Assembly: GCF_000626715.1 (NCBI RefSeq)
Contig: NZ_AQRA01000015.1
Span: 1-64,000, forward strand
Direction of reading: 5' to 3'
Length of the DNA: 64,000 nt
From: Aquimarina atlantica
GTDB taxonomy: Bacteria; Bacteroidota; Bacteroidia; Flavobacteriales; Flavobacteriaceae
The notes beneath the pieces were generated by a model, which had not been told where the DNA came from, ran no database searches, and saw only the letters and a list, made by a program, of their open reading frames with translations. The position numbers were made by a program, and so were the translations under genes. This document shows positions 34,868 through 44,091 of the stretch, one piece after another (the first letter of the stretch is position 1; every line of letters begins with the position of its first letter).

Positions 34868-34888
34868 CAAAAACAAATTTAAAGTTAT

Positions 34889-37800
34889 TTAGTACTTAAG
34901 AATTCTTAATGTTTCCATTTTTGAATTTGTTTGTACTTGAACAAAATAAATCCCAGCCATTTTAAGCTCATTTCCTAAAATTATAGATCTAGGATTTTTT
35001 GTATATTCTTCTTGTATCAGAAGTTTTCCGTGTATGTCAAATACTTTAACCGTGATATTGGTTTTGTCAAGTTTCGAAGTATTAATCACAAAGGTATCGG
35101 TAAAAGGATTGGGAGATGTGAATGTTTTGTTTTCAGAAATTCCTTTGTTTGCTATATCATTATTTATCCCATTTGAAGATCGGGTATAAATAATCTCATT
35201 TGGTTTTTTGTTATATGCGTAATCCAGTATGGTATAGGATAAACCATTGTTAGCAACAGATATATGAAACCATCCATAATGTGTATTTCCATTAATCTTA
35301 AAGGTAAATCCTATAAATCCTGATTTCCCATTCCAAGCAGTATAAGAAGATGAACTTATAATATAGCTGTTTGGTTTTGCTATAAAATTATCAGAACCAT
35401 CAATTCCTTCACCTTCTCCAATTAGTGTTATATTACCTTCGTTTCCTTCACACACAATATTTTTGTCATATGTAACTAATCGTACCGAATTGCTAGTGAA
35501 CCAGGCACCATAATCTCTATCATCACCGACTTCGATTCGGAAAAATTCCCAGGTATTAGATGAACTTACTGTAAGATCTTCAATGTTTACATAAACAATT
35601 CCATCGGTATTGTTACATGGGGGACAAGAGCTTCCACCGCAATCTACTCCGGTTTCATCTCCATTTTGGATACCGTCTGTACAGGTAGGGGTAGATGTTG
35701 TTCCTTCTATAGAAACGGTATAGTCTTCAACTTCACCATAATCAAATGTTTCACAAGTACCAGGAATTGTATTGTATGCCATAGATACTCTCATTCTGGT
35801 ATTTCCATTTTTTGCTCCATCTGGTACAGTAAACTCTCCTTTTATAGGAGTATCTTTTGAAGGACTTTTACTAAATACTTGCTCGCCAGAATCTTCGAAA
35901 TCCCCATCTTGATTGTAATCAATCCATACACTGTATCCTTCTGAGTACACAGTTGATGACCATGTAGGAGTAATTGTAATCGTTTGTACTGCTCCTTTTG
36001 ATAACAGAGTAGATTCTGATGTGAAATCACTGTATCCCCCATTGCCAGCGGTAGAAGTTTTATCAATATTTCCTAATTGTATACGACTAATATATTCATC
36101 ATTAGGATTACTTCCATTAGAAGAACAATAAGACGAAGGGGTACATGGTTTGCAAGAGCCTCCGCAATCTATCCCGGTTTCATCTCCATTTTGAATTCCA
36201 TCTGTACAAGTTGGACCTGGTTCGCTAGAAGTGGTAACATTTACGATATTACTAAACTCAGAAGTATTACCTGAAGCATCTTTAGCTTTTATTTTATATT
36301 GATATGCTGTATTTGCAGTTAATCCTGTAATATTGGCAGATGTTCCTGTTACTGATGTAGTGATTGCATTATCTTGATATATATCATAACCAACTACTTG
36401 TTCATTATTTGGTGCTGGGTCCCAAGATAGTGTTAATGATGTTTCTGATACATTAGATGCCAATAAGCCTGTTGGTACCGATAAATTGTTTCCACTAGAA
36501 TTTTCAATATCAAATTTCATATTATCGATCCAGATTCTGGTTCCATAACCAGATGTATTTTCTAGTTTTATCAGTACATTTTCTTTTCCACTAAATTGGG
36601 ATAATGATACATTTTCTGTTCTCCAATGTGAATCCTGTGTGGGTACCCATAGGTTAATTTCATTAATCCAGGTATCGGGATCATCTGTTGTGGCTACAGT
36701 CTCTAGTTCTGTATGTGTTTTTGAGTATACTTCTGTCCAGGAGCTTCCGCAATTGGTAGAAACCAATATTCTTAATTTGTCTTTACTGTCATTATCAAAT
36801 TTGGTATACGCCAAATCAAAAGAAAAGGTAGTTTCTCCGCCAGACATATCTATTGGGTTAAGAATAATTTCATCTATTTCTCCGACTTCTTCGTTATCTG
36901 TATTATTCATAATCATACAAGAGGAAGAGTTTCGACCTGCAGCATTACTTTTTTCCCAAGCTAATTCTCCATCATTATCTATGATTTCCCATCCAGATGG
37001 TGGGAAACTCCCTTCAAACCCCTCTGTAAAAGAGTTTGTTGTTGGATTTGTAACGGTTATGTATGCATTTTTTGTTATTGTATTACCAGTACCATTAGCA
37101 TTACTTGTTGCAAGAGATACGTTGTAGGATCCCGGGTTATTATAGGTTACTTTAGGGTTTTTATCGGTTGAAGAAGAAGGAGTACCTCCTTCGAATGTCC
37201 AGTTCCAGGAAGTAGGATTTCCTACAGAAACATCTTTAAAAGAGATTTCGGTACTATTACAATTAGAAACTCTTTTGCTAGAATAAAAGTCAGAAACCGG
37301 AGCAGTATCGTTATTAATTAAGACATTAATATTGTCTATCCATATTCTGGTTCCGTATCCAGATATATTCATAAATCTAATAGTTATTTCAGATTCACCA
37401 TCATAAGCACTAAGGTCAATAACTTCTTTCCTCCAGTCAGATTCTTGTTTAGGAATCCAATCGTTAGAGAGACCTGTTGTTACATTTTTGGTTTCTAATT
37501 CGGTATGCGTTTTAGAATAAACATCTATCCATGAATTTCCGCAATCTTTAGATACTTGTACCTTTAATTTGTCAGGGCTGGCATCATCAAACTTGGTATA
37601 GGCAAGATCAAAATACATCTGACTATTTTTTGCTGAAGAGAAATCATAATATGGCAATCTAAGAAAATCTTCTTCTCCTACAATTGCATTGTCAGAGTTA
37701 TTCATTATTATACTAGAACTGTCTCCATTTCCGGCATCACTTCTTTTTTCCCAACCAAATCCTTTATCAGGGTTAATAATATCCCATTCTGTAGGCGGGA

Positions 37801-39079
37801 ATTGTCCTTGAAAATTTTCTGACAATCCCGATGATGTTTTTTGGTTTATATAGATATAACCGTTTTTTTCCTCTGTGTTTTGTCCAGAGTCATTGCTTGC
37901 AACAAGGCGAACTTTGTATATCCCAGAATTATCATATCGTATTACAGGGTTTTTTTCTGAAGATGTTGATGGCGACCCGCCTTCAAATTGCCATTGCCAA
38001 GAAGTAGGTAAGCCTAATGAAAGATCTTCAAAAGTGATAGATTTCCCATCGCAAACAGCAGTATAATCGCTAACAAAATCTGCTATAGGTGCTCTTTTAA
38101 GTATTCCTACAGAGCTTAAGTTACTATCCTGCCAAAGTAAACGTCTAGAATATAATGCTTCAGTACTATCTTCTAACCAATAAGTCATTGCACTTACTTG
38201 TCCTTTTGTGAACATATTCTGGCAGCTGGTATTGTAGTCCATATGATTCTCAAGATTTGCATACACACCACAATTATTTAGTTTATCTCTTTCACATCCT
38301 TCTGCTTGTGTAGTTGGGGGAGTGTCATCGATTCCATCATTAGTAGCATCGCAACTTTCATAAAATGTATGTCTTAATCCAAAATAGTGACCAAATTCGT
38401 GAGTCATTACTTTTTCAAATCCAGGTGCAGATTGTGATCCGCAGGTACTACCCACATACCTCCAATTATAAGTTACATGAGGTATTACATCCTGAATAGG
38501 AAGAAAAGCATGTCCTGACCCATTAGTACCTCCTTTTTCATTAGGAGCATCTACAACGACTACATCTAAATAGTATTTGTTTTTTTTACCCCACCACATA
38601 TATTTATAAATATTAGGATCATAACCATATGCAATATTAGCGTCAGCCTGCCAATTCATACCAGGAGTATCCATAGTATTTCCATCGGGATCAACAGAGG
38701 CCGGTATAAATTCAATATTCATTTTATCTTTAATAGATTCGAATCTGGGGTCGATTTGATTAAACCCAGGAAATGTGCCATTAAAATCCCCATTGATTGT
38801 TTTAAAGACGTCATCAATTCTACATTTCATATCTGCTTTACTAACAGATCCTCCTCCGTTATGTAAAATATGAAATACTACAGGGATAACGTATGGAGTT
38901 GCAGCAGACTTACTTTGTATACCTGTTTTTTTAAAGCTTTTTACTTTATTGATTGTTTTTTTGAAATTAGCTTCTTCTTCGGGTGATAATTTTGTACCAC
39001 ATCTGTTTTGTGCATGGCTGAAGCTTACCAACATACAAAATAGTACGAAGGTGATTACTGTTTGGAGTTTGTGTTTCAT
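34889..39079 (-). CDS. Secreted M43 (pappalysin-like) zinc metalloprotease with T9SS tail
   Basis: 1396 residues. Signal peptide (about 1-23), then an M43 catalytic domain (about 60-320) with zinc motif HEFGHYFGLRH (227-237) and a Met-turn (ENHMDY). Two tandem copies of a PKD + MAM/cleaved-adhesin-like pair follow (about 330-600 and 600-870; each with TSWxWxFEGGxPS and GYGTRIWIDN), a fibronectin type III domain (about 875-955), two Cys-rich CTDGIQNGDETG-x-DCGG motifs flanking a GEVED domain (SVWIDYNQDGDFED), and a type A T9SS sorting domain at the end (VKVFDIHGKLLIQ, GIYFVQVQT). The enzyme would be exported and act on external proteins; adhesion-like modules may bind surfaces or substrates. 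Confidence 0.92.
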   Translation of the reverse strand: MKHKLQTVITFVLFCMLVSFSHAQNRCGTKLSPEEEANFKKTINKVKSFKKTGIQSKSAATPYVIPVVFHILHNGGGSVSKADMKCRIDDVFKTINGDFNGTFPGFNQIDPRFESIKDKMNIEFIPASVDPDGNTMDTPGMNWQADANIAYGYDPNIYKYMWWGKKNKYYLDVVVVDAPNEKGGTNGSGHAFLPIQDVIPHVTYNWRYVGSTCGSQSAPGFEKVMTHEFGHYFGLRHTFYESCDATNDGIDDTPPTTQAEGCERDKLNNCGVYANLENHMDYNTSCQNMFTKGQVSAMTYWLEDSTEALYSRRLLWQDSNLSSVGILKRAPIADFVSDYTAVCDGKSITFEDLSLGLPTSWQWQFEGGSPSTSSEKNPVIRYDNSGIYKVRLVASNDSGQNTEEKNGYIYINQKTSSGLSENFQGQFPPTEWDIINPDKGFGWEKRSDAGNGDSSSIIMNNSDNAIVGEEDFLRLPYYDFSSAKNSQMYFDLAYTKFDDASPDKLKVQVSKDCGNSWIDVYSKTHTELETKNVTTGLSNDWIPKQESDWRKEVIDLSAYDGESEITIRFMNISGYGTRIWIDNINVLINNDTAPVSDFYSSKRVSNCNSTEISFKDVSVGNPTSWNWTFEGGTPSSSTDKNPKVTYNNPGSYNVSLATSNANGTGNTITKNAYITVTNPTTNSFTEGFEGSFPPSGWEIIDNDGELAWEKSNAAGRNSSSCMIMNNTDNEEVGEIDEIILNPIDMSGGETTFSFDLAYTKFDNDSKDKLRILVSTNCGSSWTEVYSKTHTELETVATTDDPDTWINEINLWVPTQDSHWRTENVSLSQFSGKENVLIKLENTSGYGTRIWIDNMKFDIENSSGNNLSVPTGLLASNVSETSLTLSWDPAPNNEQVVGYDIYQDNAITTSVTGTSANITGLTANTAYQYKIKAKDASGNTSEFSNIVNVTTSSEPGPTCTDGIQNGDETGIDCGGSCKPCTPSSYCSSNGSNPNDEYISRIQLGNIDKTSTAGNGGYSDFTSESTLLSKGAVQTITITPTWSSTVYSEGYSVWIDYNQDGDFEDSGEQVFSKSPSKDTPIKGEFTVPDGAKNGNTRMRVSMAYNTIPGTCETFDYGEVEDYTVSIEGTTSTPTCTDGIQNGDETGVDCGGSSCPPCNNTDGIVYVNIEDLTVSSSNTWEFFRIEVGDDRDYGAWFTSNSVRLVTYDKNIVCEGNEGNITLIGEGEGIDGSDNFIAKPNSYIISSSSYTAWNGKSGFIGFTFKINGNTHYGWFHISVANNGLSYTILDYAYNKKPNEIIYTRSSNGINNDIANKGISENKTFTSPNPFTDTFVINTSKLDKTNITVKVFDIHGKLLIQEEYTKNPRSIILGNELKMAGIYFVQVQTNSKMETLRILKY

Positions 39080-39469
39080 TGGTTATAAGATTGAAAATAT
39101 TAGAGTTAGTTTGTATTTATATTAACAATAATACCATCAAAATTATGAGGAATAAAATATGAGATAATATAGTGTTAGTAATTGGTAATTTTGTACTGTT
39201 TTAACAATTAGGGTTATGTTGTTTTCTATTTTTAATAAATTATATAGAGTATTGTTAAAATATATATAGAAATGTATACAGCTTGATAAATTGTGAACTA
39301 CACTTTTAATTCATCCGTAATTATGTGTGTAGAAAAGGTATTAGGAAAGTATTGATAAAATCTCCTTTTGTTCAGTGTATAATCTTATCTGATTTATTTA
39401 TTATAAAATCAAAAAAGCAACCAAAGACACCTCTTTGATTGCTTTTAAACAGAATCATTATTTAAAAAA
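39080..39469. other. Intergenic region between metalloprotease and leuB
   Basis: 390 very AT-rich bases without a plausible gene. It holds the upstream region of the metalloprotease (a TAATTTTG at minus-strand 39145-39138 could be its -7 element, but no TTG lies at the right distance) and the leuB terminator at its right end. Confidence 0.6.
39413..39446. terminator. Intrinsic terminator of the leuCDB operon
   Basis: AAAAGCAACCAAAGA (39413-39427) pairs with TCTTTGATTGCTTTT (39432-39446), with one non-Watson-Crick position, around 4 bases. It lies 24 bases after the leuB stop on the minus strand. Confidence 0.8.
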
Positions 39470-40585
39470 TTATATAATCGTAGATTGTCCTACGTGTATA
39501 TTCTCAAAATTGATATTAGAATCTTCTGGGTTTAAAATATAATCTGCAATAAAATCTCCGACTTTCTCTGTGGTTAGCGGGTTACTAGGGTTTAAATCAG
39601 AAGTAGTAAGATTTAATTCTAATGCTTTTTCTACAGCATCTCTAATCGCATTGGCTTCTCCTAATAAATTAAAATGCTCTAATAGCATAGCGGCAGATAG
39701 TATAGCAGCAATTGGATTAGCTATTCCTTTTCCTGTTGCCTGTGGATAAGATCCATGTATAGGTTCAAACATACAACAGGTATTTCCGATAGAAGCAGAC
39801 GCTAATAGACCAATAGATCCACCAATAACACTAGCTTCGTCAGAAATGATATCACCAAACATATTTTCGGTAAGAATTACATCAAACTGGCTTGGATTAA
39901 GTATCATTTGCATTGCGGCATTATCAACAAATAAAAAATCTAAGGTCACATCGCTATAAGCAGTAGCAATTTCGGTAACTACTTTTCGCCATAGGCGAGA
40001 TGATTCTAATACGTTGGCTTTATCCACCAACGTTAGCTTTTTTCTTCGTTTTTGAGCAGCTTTAAATGCCAAATGAGCAATACGTTCAATTTCTTCTCTA
40101 GAATATTCACAAAGATCAGAAGCAATATTGCCGTCATCACTTAATTCTTTTTTACCAAAATAAATACCACCTGTTAATTCACGATAGATAGAAATATCTG
40201 TTCCTTCTATAATCTCACGTTTAAGAGGCGACTTATCGATTAAGGTAGGATAAGCTTTTACCGGACGAATATTAGCATAGAGCCCAAGTTCTTTTCGTAA
40301 TTTTAATAATCCTTGTTCGGGGCGAACCGCAGCACTAGGATCATTATCGTATTTTGGAGCACCAATAGCACCAAACAAAACAGCATCTGTTTGTACACAT
40401 AGTTCTAATGTTTCGTCTGGTAATGGGTTTCCTGTTTTATCAATGGCAATAGCACCTACTAATCCTTCTTTAAAGATAAAAGAATGATCAAAGTTATGAG
40501 CGATTGCTTCTAAAGCTTTTATAGCCTGTGCGGTTACTTCTGGACCAATACCGTCTCCTGATAATACTGCGATATCTAATTTCAT
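39470..40585 (-). CDS. leuB: 3-isopropylmalate dehydrogenase
   Basis: 371 residues, the normal size. LDIAVLSGDGIGPEV opens the dinucleotide-binding fold; substrate and metal residues are visible in LRKELGLYANIRPVK, ELTGGIYFG, KANVLESSRLWR and the NMFGDIISDEASVIGGSIGLL metal loop. The enzyme oxidatively decarboxylates 3-isopropylmalate to 2-oxoisocaproate with NAD+ in leucine synthesis. It is the last gene of leuC-leuD-leuB, separated from leuD by 100 bases that hold an inverted repeat. Confidence 0.97.
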   Translation of the reverse strand: MKLDIAVLSGDGIGPEVTAQAIKALEAIAHNFDHSFIFKEGLVGAIAIDKTGNPLPDETLELCVQTDAVLFGAIGAPKYDNDPSAAVRPEQGLLKLRKELGLYANIRPVKAYPTLIDKSPLKREIIEGTDISIYRELTGGIYFGKKELSDDGNIASDLCEYSREEIERIAHLAFKAAQKRRKKLTLVDKANVLESSRLWRKVVTEIATAYSDVTLDFLFVDNAAMQMILNPSQFDVILTENMFGDIISDEASVIGGSIGLLASASIGNTCCMFEPIHGSYPQATGKGIANPIAAILSAAMLLEHFNLLGEANAIRDAVEKALELNLTTSDLNPSNPLTTEKVGDFIADYILNPEDSNINFENIHVGQSTII

Positions 40586-40606
40586 AAGTTTATTCTTTTT
40601 GTCATA

Positions 40607-40668
40607 CTAAGCTTGTCGATGTGTTTTTTTGTTTTTAATTATAATTAATAAGACTTAGACAAGCTTAG
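40607..40668. repeat. REP-like inverted repeat between leuD and leuB
   Basis: CTAAGCTTGTC (40607-40617) and GACAAGCTTAG (40658-40668) are perfect inverted copies around a 40-base AT-rich loop. The left arm lies in GTCATACTAAGCTTGTCGA, which resembles short dispersed palindromes common in Bacteroidota genomes. Confidence 0.6.
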
Positions 40669-40685
40669 CCAGATGGCTTATATAT

Positions 40686-41273
40686 TTATATTCTTTTGTT
40701 TTCAAATTCTTCTATTTCTGCCTTATTGCTGATTAAAAAATCAATATCATCATAGCCATTCATAAGACAGGTCTTTTTATATGAGTTAATTTCAAAAGAT
40801 GAAGAAGAACCAGTAGCGAGAATGGTAATTTTCTGATTCTCAAGATCTACTTCAAATTGTGTATTGGTATCTTTTTGGATTTCATTAAATAGCTCCTGTA
40901 GATATTTTGGAGTTACTTGAATGGGTAGTACTCCATTATTAAGAGCGTTTCCTTTAAAAATATCAGCAAAAAAACTGGATACTACTACTTTAAAACCATA
41001 ATCATTAATTGCCCAGGCAGCATGTTCTCTACTAGATCCACATCCAAAATTATCTCCTGCTACTAATATTTTACCTTTATACTTAGTATCATTCAATACA
41101 AAATCCTGATTTATACTTCCATCTTTATGAAAGCGCCAATCTCTAAATAAATTTTCTCCAAATCCTTCTCGACTGGTAGCTTTTAAAAAACGTGCAGGAA
41201 TGATTTGATCTGTATCTACATTTTCTATAGATAACGGTATAGCAGAGGATGTTAGTTTAGTAAACTTATCCAT
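40686..41273 (-). CDS. leuD: 3-isopropylmalate dehydratase small subunit
   Basis: 195 residues, complete swivelling domain: IENVDTDQIIPARFLK near the N-terminus and NFGCGSSREHAAWAINDYG in the middle. It pairs with LeuC to isomerise 2-isopropylmalate to 3-isopropylmalate. It begins 2 bases after the leuC stop, so the two are translationally close. Confidence 0.97.
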   Translation of the reverse strand: MDKFTKLTSSAIPLSIENVDTDQIIPARFLKATSREGFGENLFRDWRFHKDGSINQDFVLNDTKYKGKILVAGDNFGCGSSREHAAWAINDYGFKVVVSSFFADIFKGNALNNGVLPIQVTPKYLQELFNEIQKDTNTQFEVDLENQKITILATGSSSSFEINSYKKTCLMNGYDDIDFLISNKAEIEEFENKRI

Positions 41274-41275
41274 AA

Positions 41276-42658
41276 TTAGTTTAATTGTTTAGTAATGTCA
41301 ATAATTTTACCTTCTATAGCTGTGGCTGCAGCAACCAAAGGGCTTGCTAAAATTGTTCTTGCTCCTTGTCCTTGTCTTCCTTCAAAATTTCGATTAGAAG
41401 TAGATACGCAATATTCTCCTTCCGGAATTTTATCATCGTTCATCGCCAGGCAAGCAGAACACCCAGGTTGCCGTAATCGAAATCCTGCTTCTTCAAAAAC
41501 ATCTTTTAGTCCTTCTTCAACGATCTGCTGTGCTACGAGTTGTGATCCCGGAACAAACCAGGCAGTTACATTATTGGCTTTTTTCTTCCCTTTGATATAG
41601 TTGGCAGCAATTCTAAAATCTTCAATTCTACTATTAGTACAGCTTCCTATAAAAACATAATTAATTTCTTGATTTACCAATGATTGCCCTTTCTCAAAAT
41701 TCATATATGCTAATGATTTTTCGAATGATGCATTATTATCTACAGGTATATTTTCTGATATTTTGATTCCCATTCCTGGGTTGGTACCATAAGTAATCAT
41801 GGGTTCTATATCTGCCGCATCAAAATGATACTCTTTGTCAAATACAGCATCTTTATCTGTAGGTAGTGTTTTCCAATAGGCTACTTTCTTGTCGAATTCG
41901 GCTCCTGTAGGAGCGAATTTTTTTCCTTTGATATATTCAAAAGTAGTTTCATCTGGAGCGATCATTCCTCCTCGGGCACCCATTTCGATACTCATATTGC
42001 AGACGGTCATTCTACCTTCCATTGACATATCTTCAAATACATTACCAGCATATTCACAAAAATAGCCAGTACCAGCATTAGTACCAAGTTTTGCAATTAC
42101 ATATAAAATTACATCTTTTGGTAATACACCTGGTTTTAACTGCCCATTTACATTTACTCTAAGGCTTTTTGGTTTCTGAAGTAGTAAACACTGACTGGCG
42201 AATACCTGTGCTACCTGACTGGTTCCTATACCAAAAGCAATAGTTCCAAATGCACCGTGTGTAGATGTATGGCTATCCCCACAGACCATAGTCATTCCAG
42301 GTTGTGTAATACCTAATTCTGGTGCCATTACATGAACAATACCATTATATTTATGACCAAGACCATATAATGTAATGTCATTTTTCTCACAGTTTTTGGT
42401 AAGCTGCTCTAGTTGATTTCTGGATAATGCATCTTTAACAGGAAGGTGTTGATCTTCTGTAGGAGTATTATGATCTGCAGTAGCTACAATCTGATCGGGT
42501 CTAAAAACAGGAATCCCACGTTGTTCTAATTCTCCAAATGCTTGTGGACTAGTAACCTCGTGGATTAAATGTTTGTCAATATATAATATTTGTGGGCCGT
42601 CTTGTATCTCTTTAACTACATGTGCATCCCATACTTTGTCAAATAAAGTTTTCTTCAT
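41276..42658 (-). CDS. leuC: 3-isopropylmalate dehydratase large subunit
   Basis: 460 residues from ATG 42658 (MKKTLFDKVWDAHVV); an ATG five codons upstream lies too close to the upstream hairpin. The aconitase-type [4Fe-4S] ligands are visible: Cys in VFIGSCTNSR and the GCSACLAMN pair. Substrate motifs MVCGDSHTSTHGAFG are intact. Together with LeuD it forms the leucine-pathway isomerase. A hairpin lies 14 bases upstream of this start. Confidence 0.97.
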   Translation of the reverse strand: MKKTLFDKVWDAHVVKEIQDGPQILYIDKHLIHEVTSPQAFGELEQRGIPVFRPDQIVATADHNTPTEDQHLPVKDALSRNQLEQLTKNCEKNDITLYGLGHKYNGIVHVMAPELGITQPGMTMVCGDSHTSTHGAFGTIAFGIGTSQVAQVFASQCLLLQKPKSLRVNVNGQLKPGVLPKDVILYVIAKLGTNAGTGYFCEYAGNVFEDMSMEGRMTVCNMSIEMGARGGMIAPDETTFEYIKGKKFAPTGAEFDKKVAYWKTLPTDKDAVFDKEYHFDAADIEPMITYGTNPGMGIKISENIPVDNNASFEKSLAYMNFEKGQSLVNQEINYVFIGSCTNSRIEDFRIAANYIKGKKKANNVTAWFVPGSQLVAQQIVEEGLKDVFEEAGFRLRQPGCSACLAMNDDKIPEGEYCVSTSNRNFEGRQGQGARTILASPLVAAATAIEGKIIDITKQLN

Positions 42659-42671
42659 ATGTATATAAAAC

Positions 42672-42701
42672 ACCTACAAAAGGAATAAAGCTTTTGTAGG
42701 T
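42672..42701 (-). terminator. Hairpin between leuA and leuC
   Basis: ACCTACAAAAG (42672-42682) pairs perfectly with CTTTTGTAGGT (42691-42701) around 8 bases. On the minus strand it follows leuA by 12 bases and a short T run (GTTTTATATAC) comes after it, so it may be a partial terminator or attenuator lowering leuCDB transcription. Confidence 0.6.
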
Positions 42702-42713
42702 TTTTAGTATTAT

Positions 42714-43883
42714 TTATGCTACTACAGTAGCTACATTAGTATTTTTCATAATTTGATGAATATCTTCATCGATAACTTCTTTCTTACGATCAGCAAATTT
42801 CAAAAATTCTGAATAAACATCATCTAATTGAAGTTTAGATAATTCGTAACCAACTTTTTTGGCTCTATAAGCTAATGCAGCTCTACCACTTCTGGCAGTA
42901 AGTACAATAGCAGATTCTGTAACTCCAACTTCTTCGGGATCAATGATTTCATATGTTTCCCGATTCTTAATTACTCCATCCTGATGTATTCCCGAACTAT
43001 GAGCAAAAGCATTAGCTCCTACAATTGCTTTATTGGGTTGTACCATCATACCCATATGATCAGATACCATTTGACTGGTGCTGTATAATAATTTAGAGTC
43101 AATATCAGTATTTAGATTTAAGTATGGATGTTGTTTCATAATCATAACTACTTCTTCTAGAGATGTATTACCTGCACGCTCACCAATACCGTTGATAGTA
43201 CATTCAATTTGTCGAGCACCATTAATTGCTCCTGCGATAGAATTTGCAGTAGCGAGGCCTAAATCATTATGGCAGTGACAAGAAATAATAACATTGTCTA
43301 TACCCTTTACATTCTCTTTAAGATATTTAATTTTGGCACCGTATTCTTCTGGTAAGCAGTACCCTGTTGTATCAGGAATATTAAGCACCGTTGCCCCAGC
43401 TTTGATCATAGCTTCACATACACGAGCTAAAAATTCATTATCAGTTCTCCCGGCATCTTCTGCAAAAAACTCAACATCCTCTACAAAAGATTTTGCATAT
43501 TTAACCGCGGCAACTCCTTTTTCTATAACCTTATCTTGAGTAGAATTAAATTTATATTTAATATGAGACTCAGAAGTACCTATACCCGTATGAATTCTAG
43601 GTCTTTTTGCATAACTTAAAGCTTCTGCAGCAACTTTAATATCTTTTTCTACAGCTCTGGTTAATCCACATACAGTTGCATTTTTTACGATTTTGGCTAT
43701 TTCACTTACCGAAGTAAAATCTCCCGGGCTCGAAACAGGGAATCCTGCTTCTATAATATCTACACCCAAAAGGTCGAGTTGTTCTGCAATAACTAATTTC
43801 TGTTGCGTATTTAATTTACATCCAGGGACCTGTTCTCCGTCTCTTAATGTGGTATCGAATATTTGAACTTTATTATTACTCAT
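42714..43883 (-). CDS. leuA: 2-isopropylmalate synthase, short form
   Basis: 389 residues. The catalytic TIM barrel is complete (FDTTLRDGEQVPGCKLN, metal-binding HCHNDLGLATANSIAGA, and GIGERAGNTSLEEVV), followed by the helical linker region (AHSSGIHQDGVIKNRETYEII). The C-terminal LeuA regulatory domain of about 120 residues, which binds leucine for feedback inhibition in the ~510-residue enzymes, is absent. Short forms are usual in Flavobacteriaceae. It condenses acetyl-CoA with 2-oxoisovalerate, the first step of leucine synthesis. It sits upstream of leuCDB on the same strand. Confidence 0.93.
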   Translation of the reverse strand: MSNNKVQIFDTTLRDGEQVPGCKLNTQQKLVIAEQLDLLGVDIIEAGFPVSSPGDFTSVSEIAKIVKNATVCGLTRAVEKDIKVAAEALSYAKRPRIHTGIGTSESHIKYKFNSTQDKVIEKGVAAVKYAKSFVEDVEFFAEDAGRTDNEFLARVCEAMIKAGATVLNIPDTTGYCLPEEYGAKIKYLKENVKGIDNVIISCHCHNDLGLATANSIAGAINGARQIECTINGIGERAGNTSLEEVVMIMKQHPYLNLNTDIDSKLLYSTSQMVSDHMGMMVQPNKAIVGANAFAHSSGIHQDGVIKNRETYEIIDPEEVGVTESAIVLTARSGRAALAYRAKKVGYELSKLQLDDVYSEFLKFADRKKEVIDEDIHQIMKNTNVATVVA

Positions 43884-44091
43884 AGAAATACAGTGAATTT
43901 GACTTTTAGTGTTATCTATAAAAACATCATTATTTTAAAATATTCTTAAAAGATGTTTCTTTAATCTCTTACGAATTTATATTTTGGGAATTCAAAAGGG
44001 AAGTATTTGATTACTGATTTTACAATGCTAAAATCTTTTAATTAAAACATAACTATTTTTAAATCAGTTAATTATATTATATTTTCATACA

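Noticed and set aside
36639..37127. A 162-codon frame antisense to the metalloprotease
   Set aside because: It mirrors the reading frame of the PKD/MAM modules on the other strand and has no independent features.
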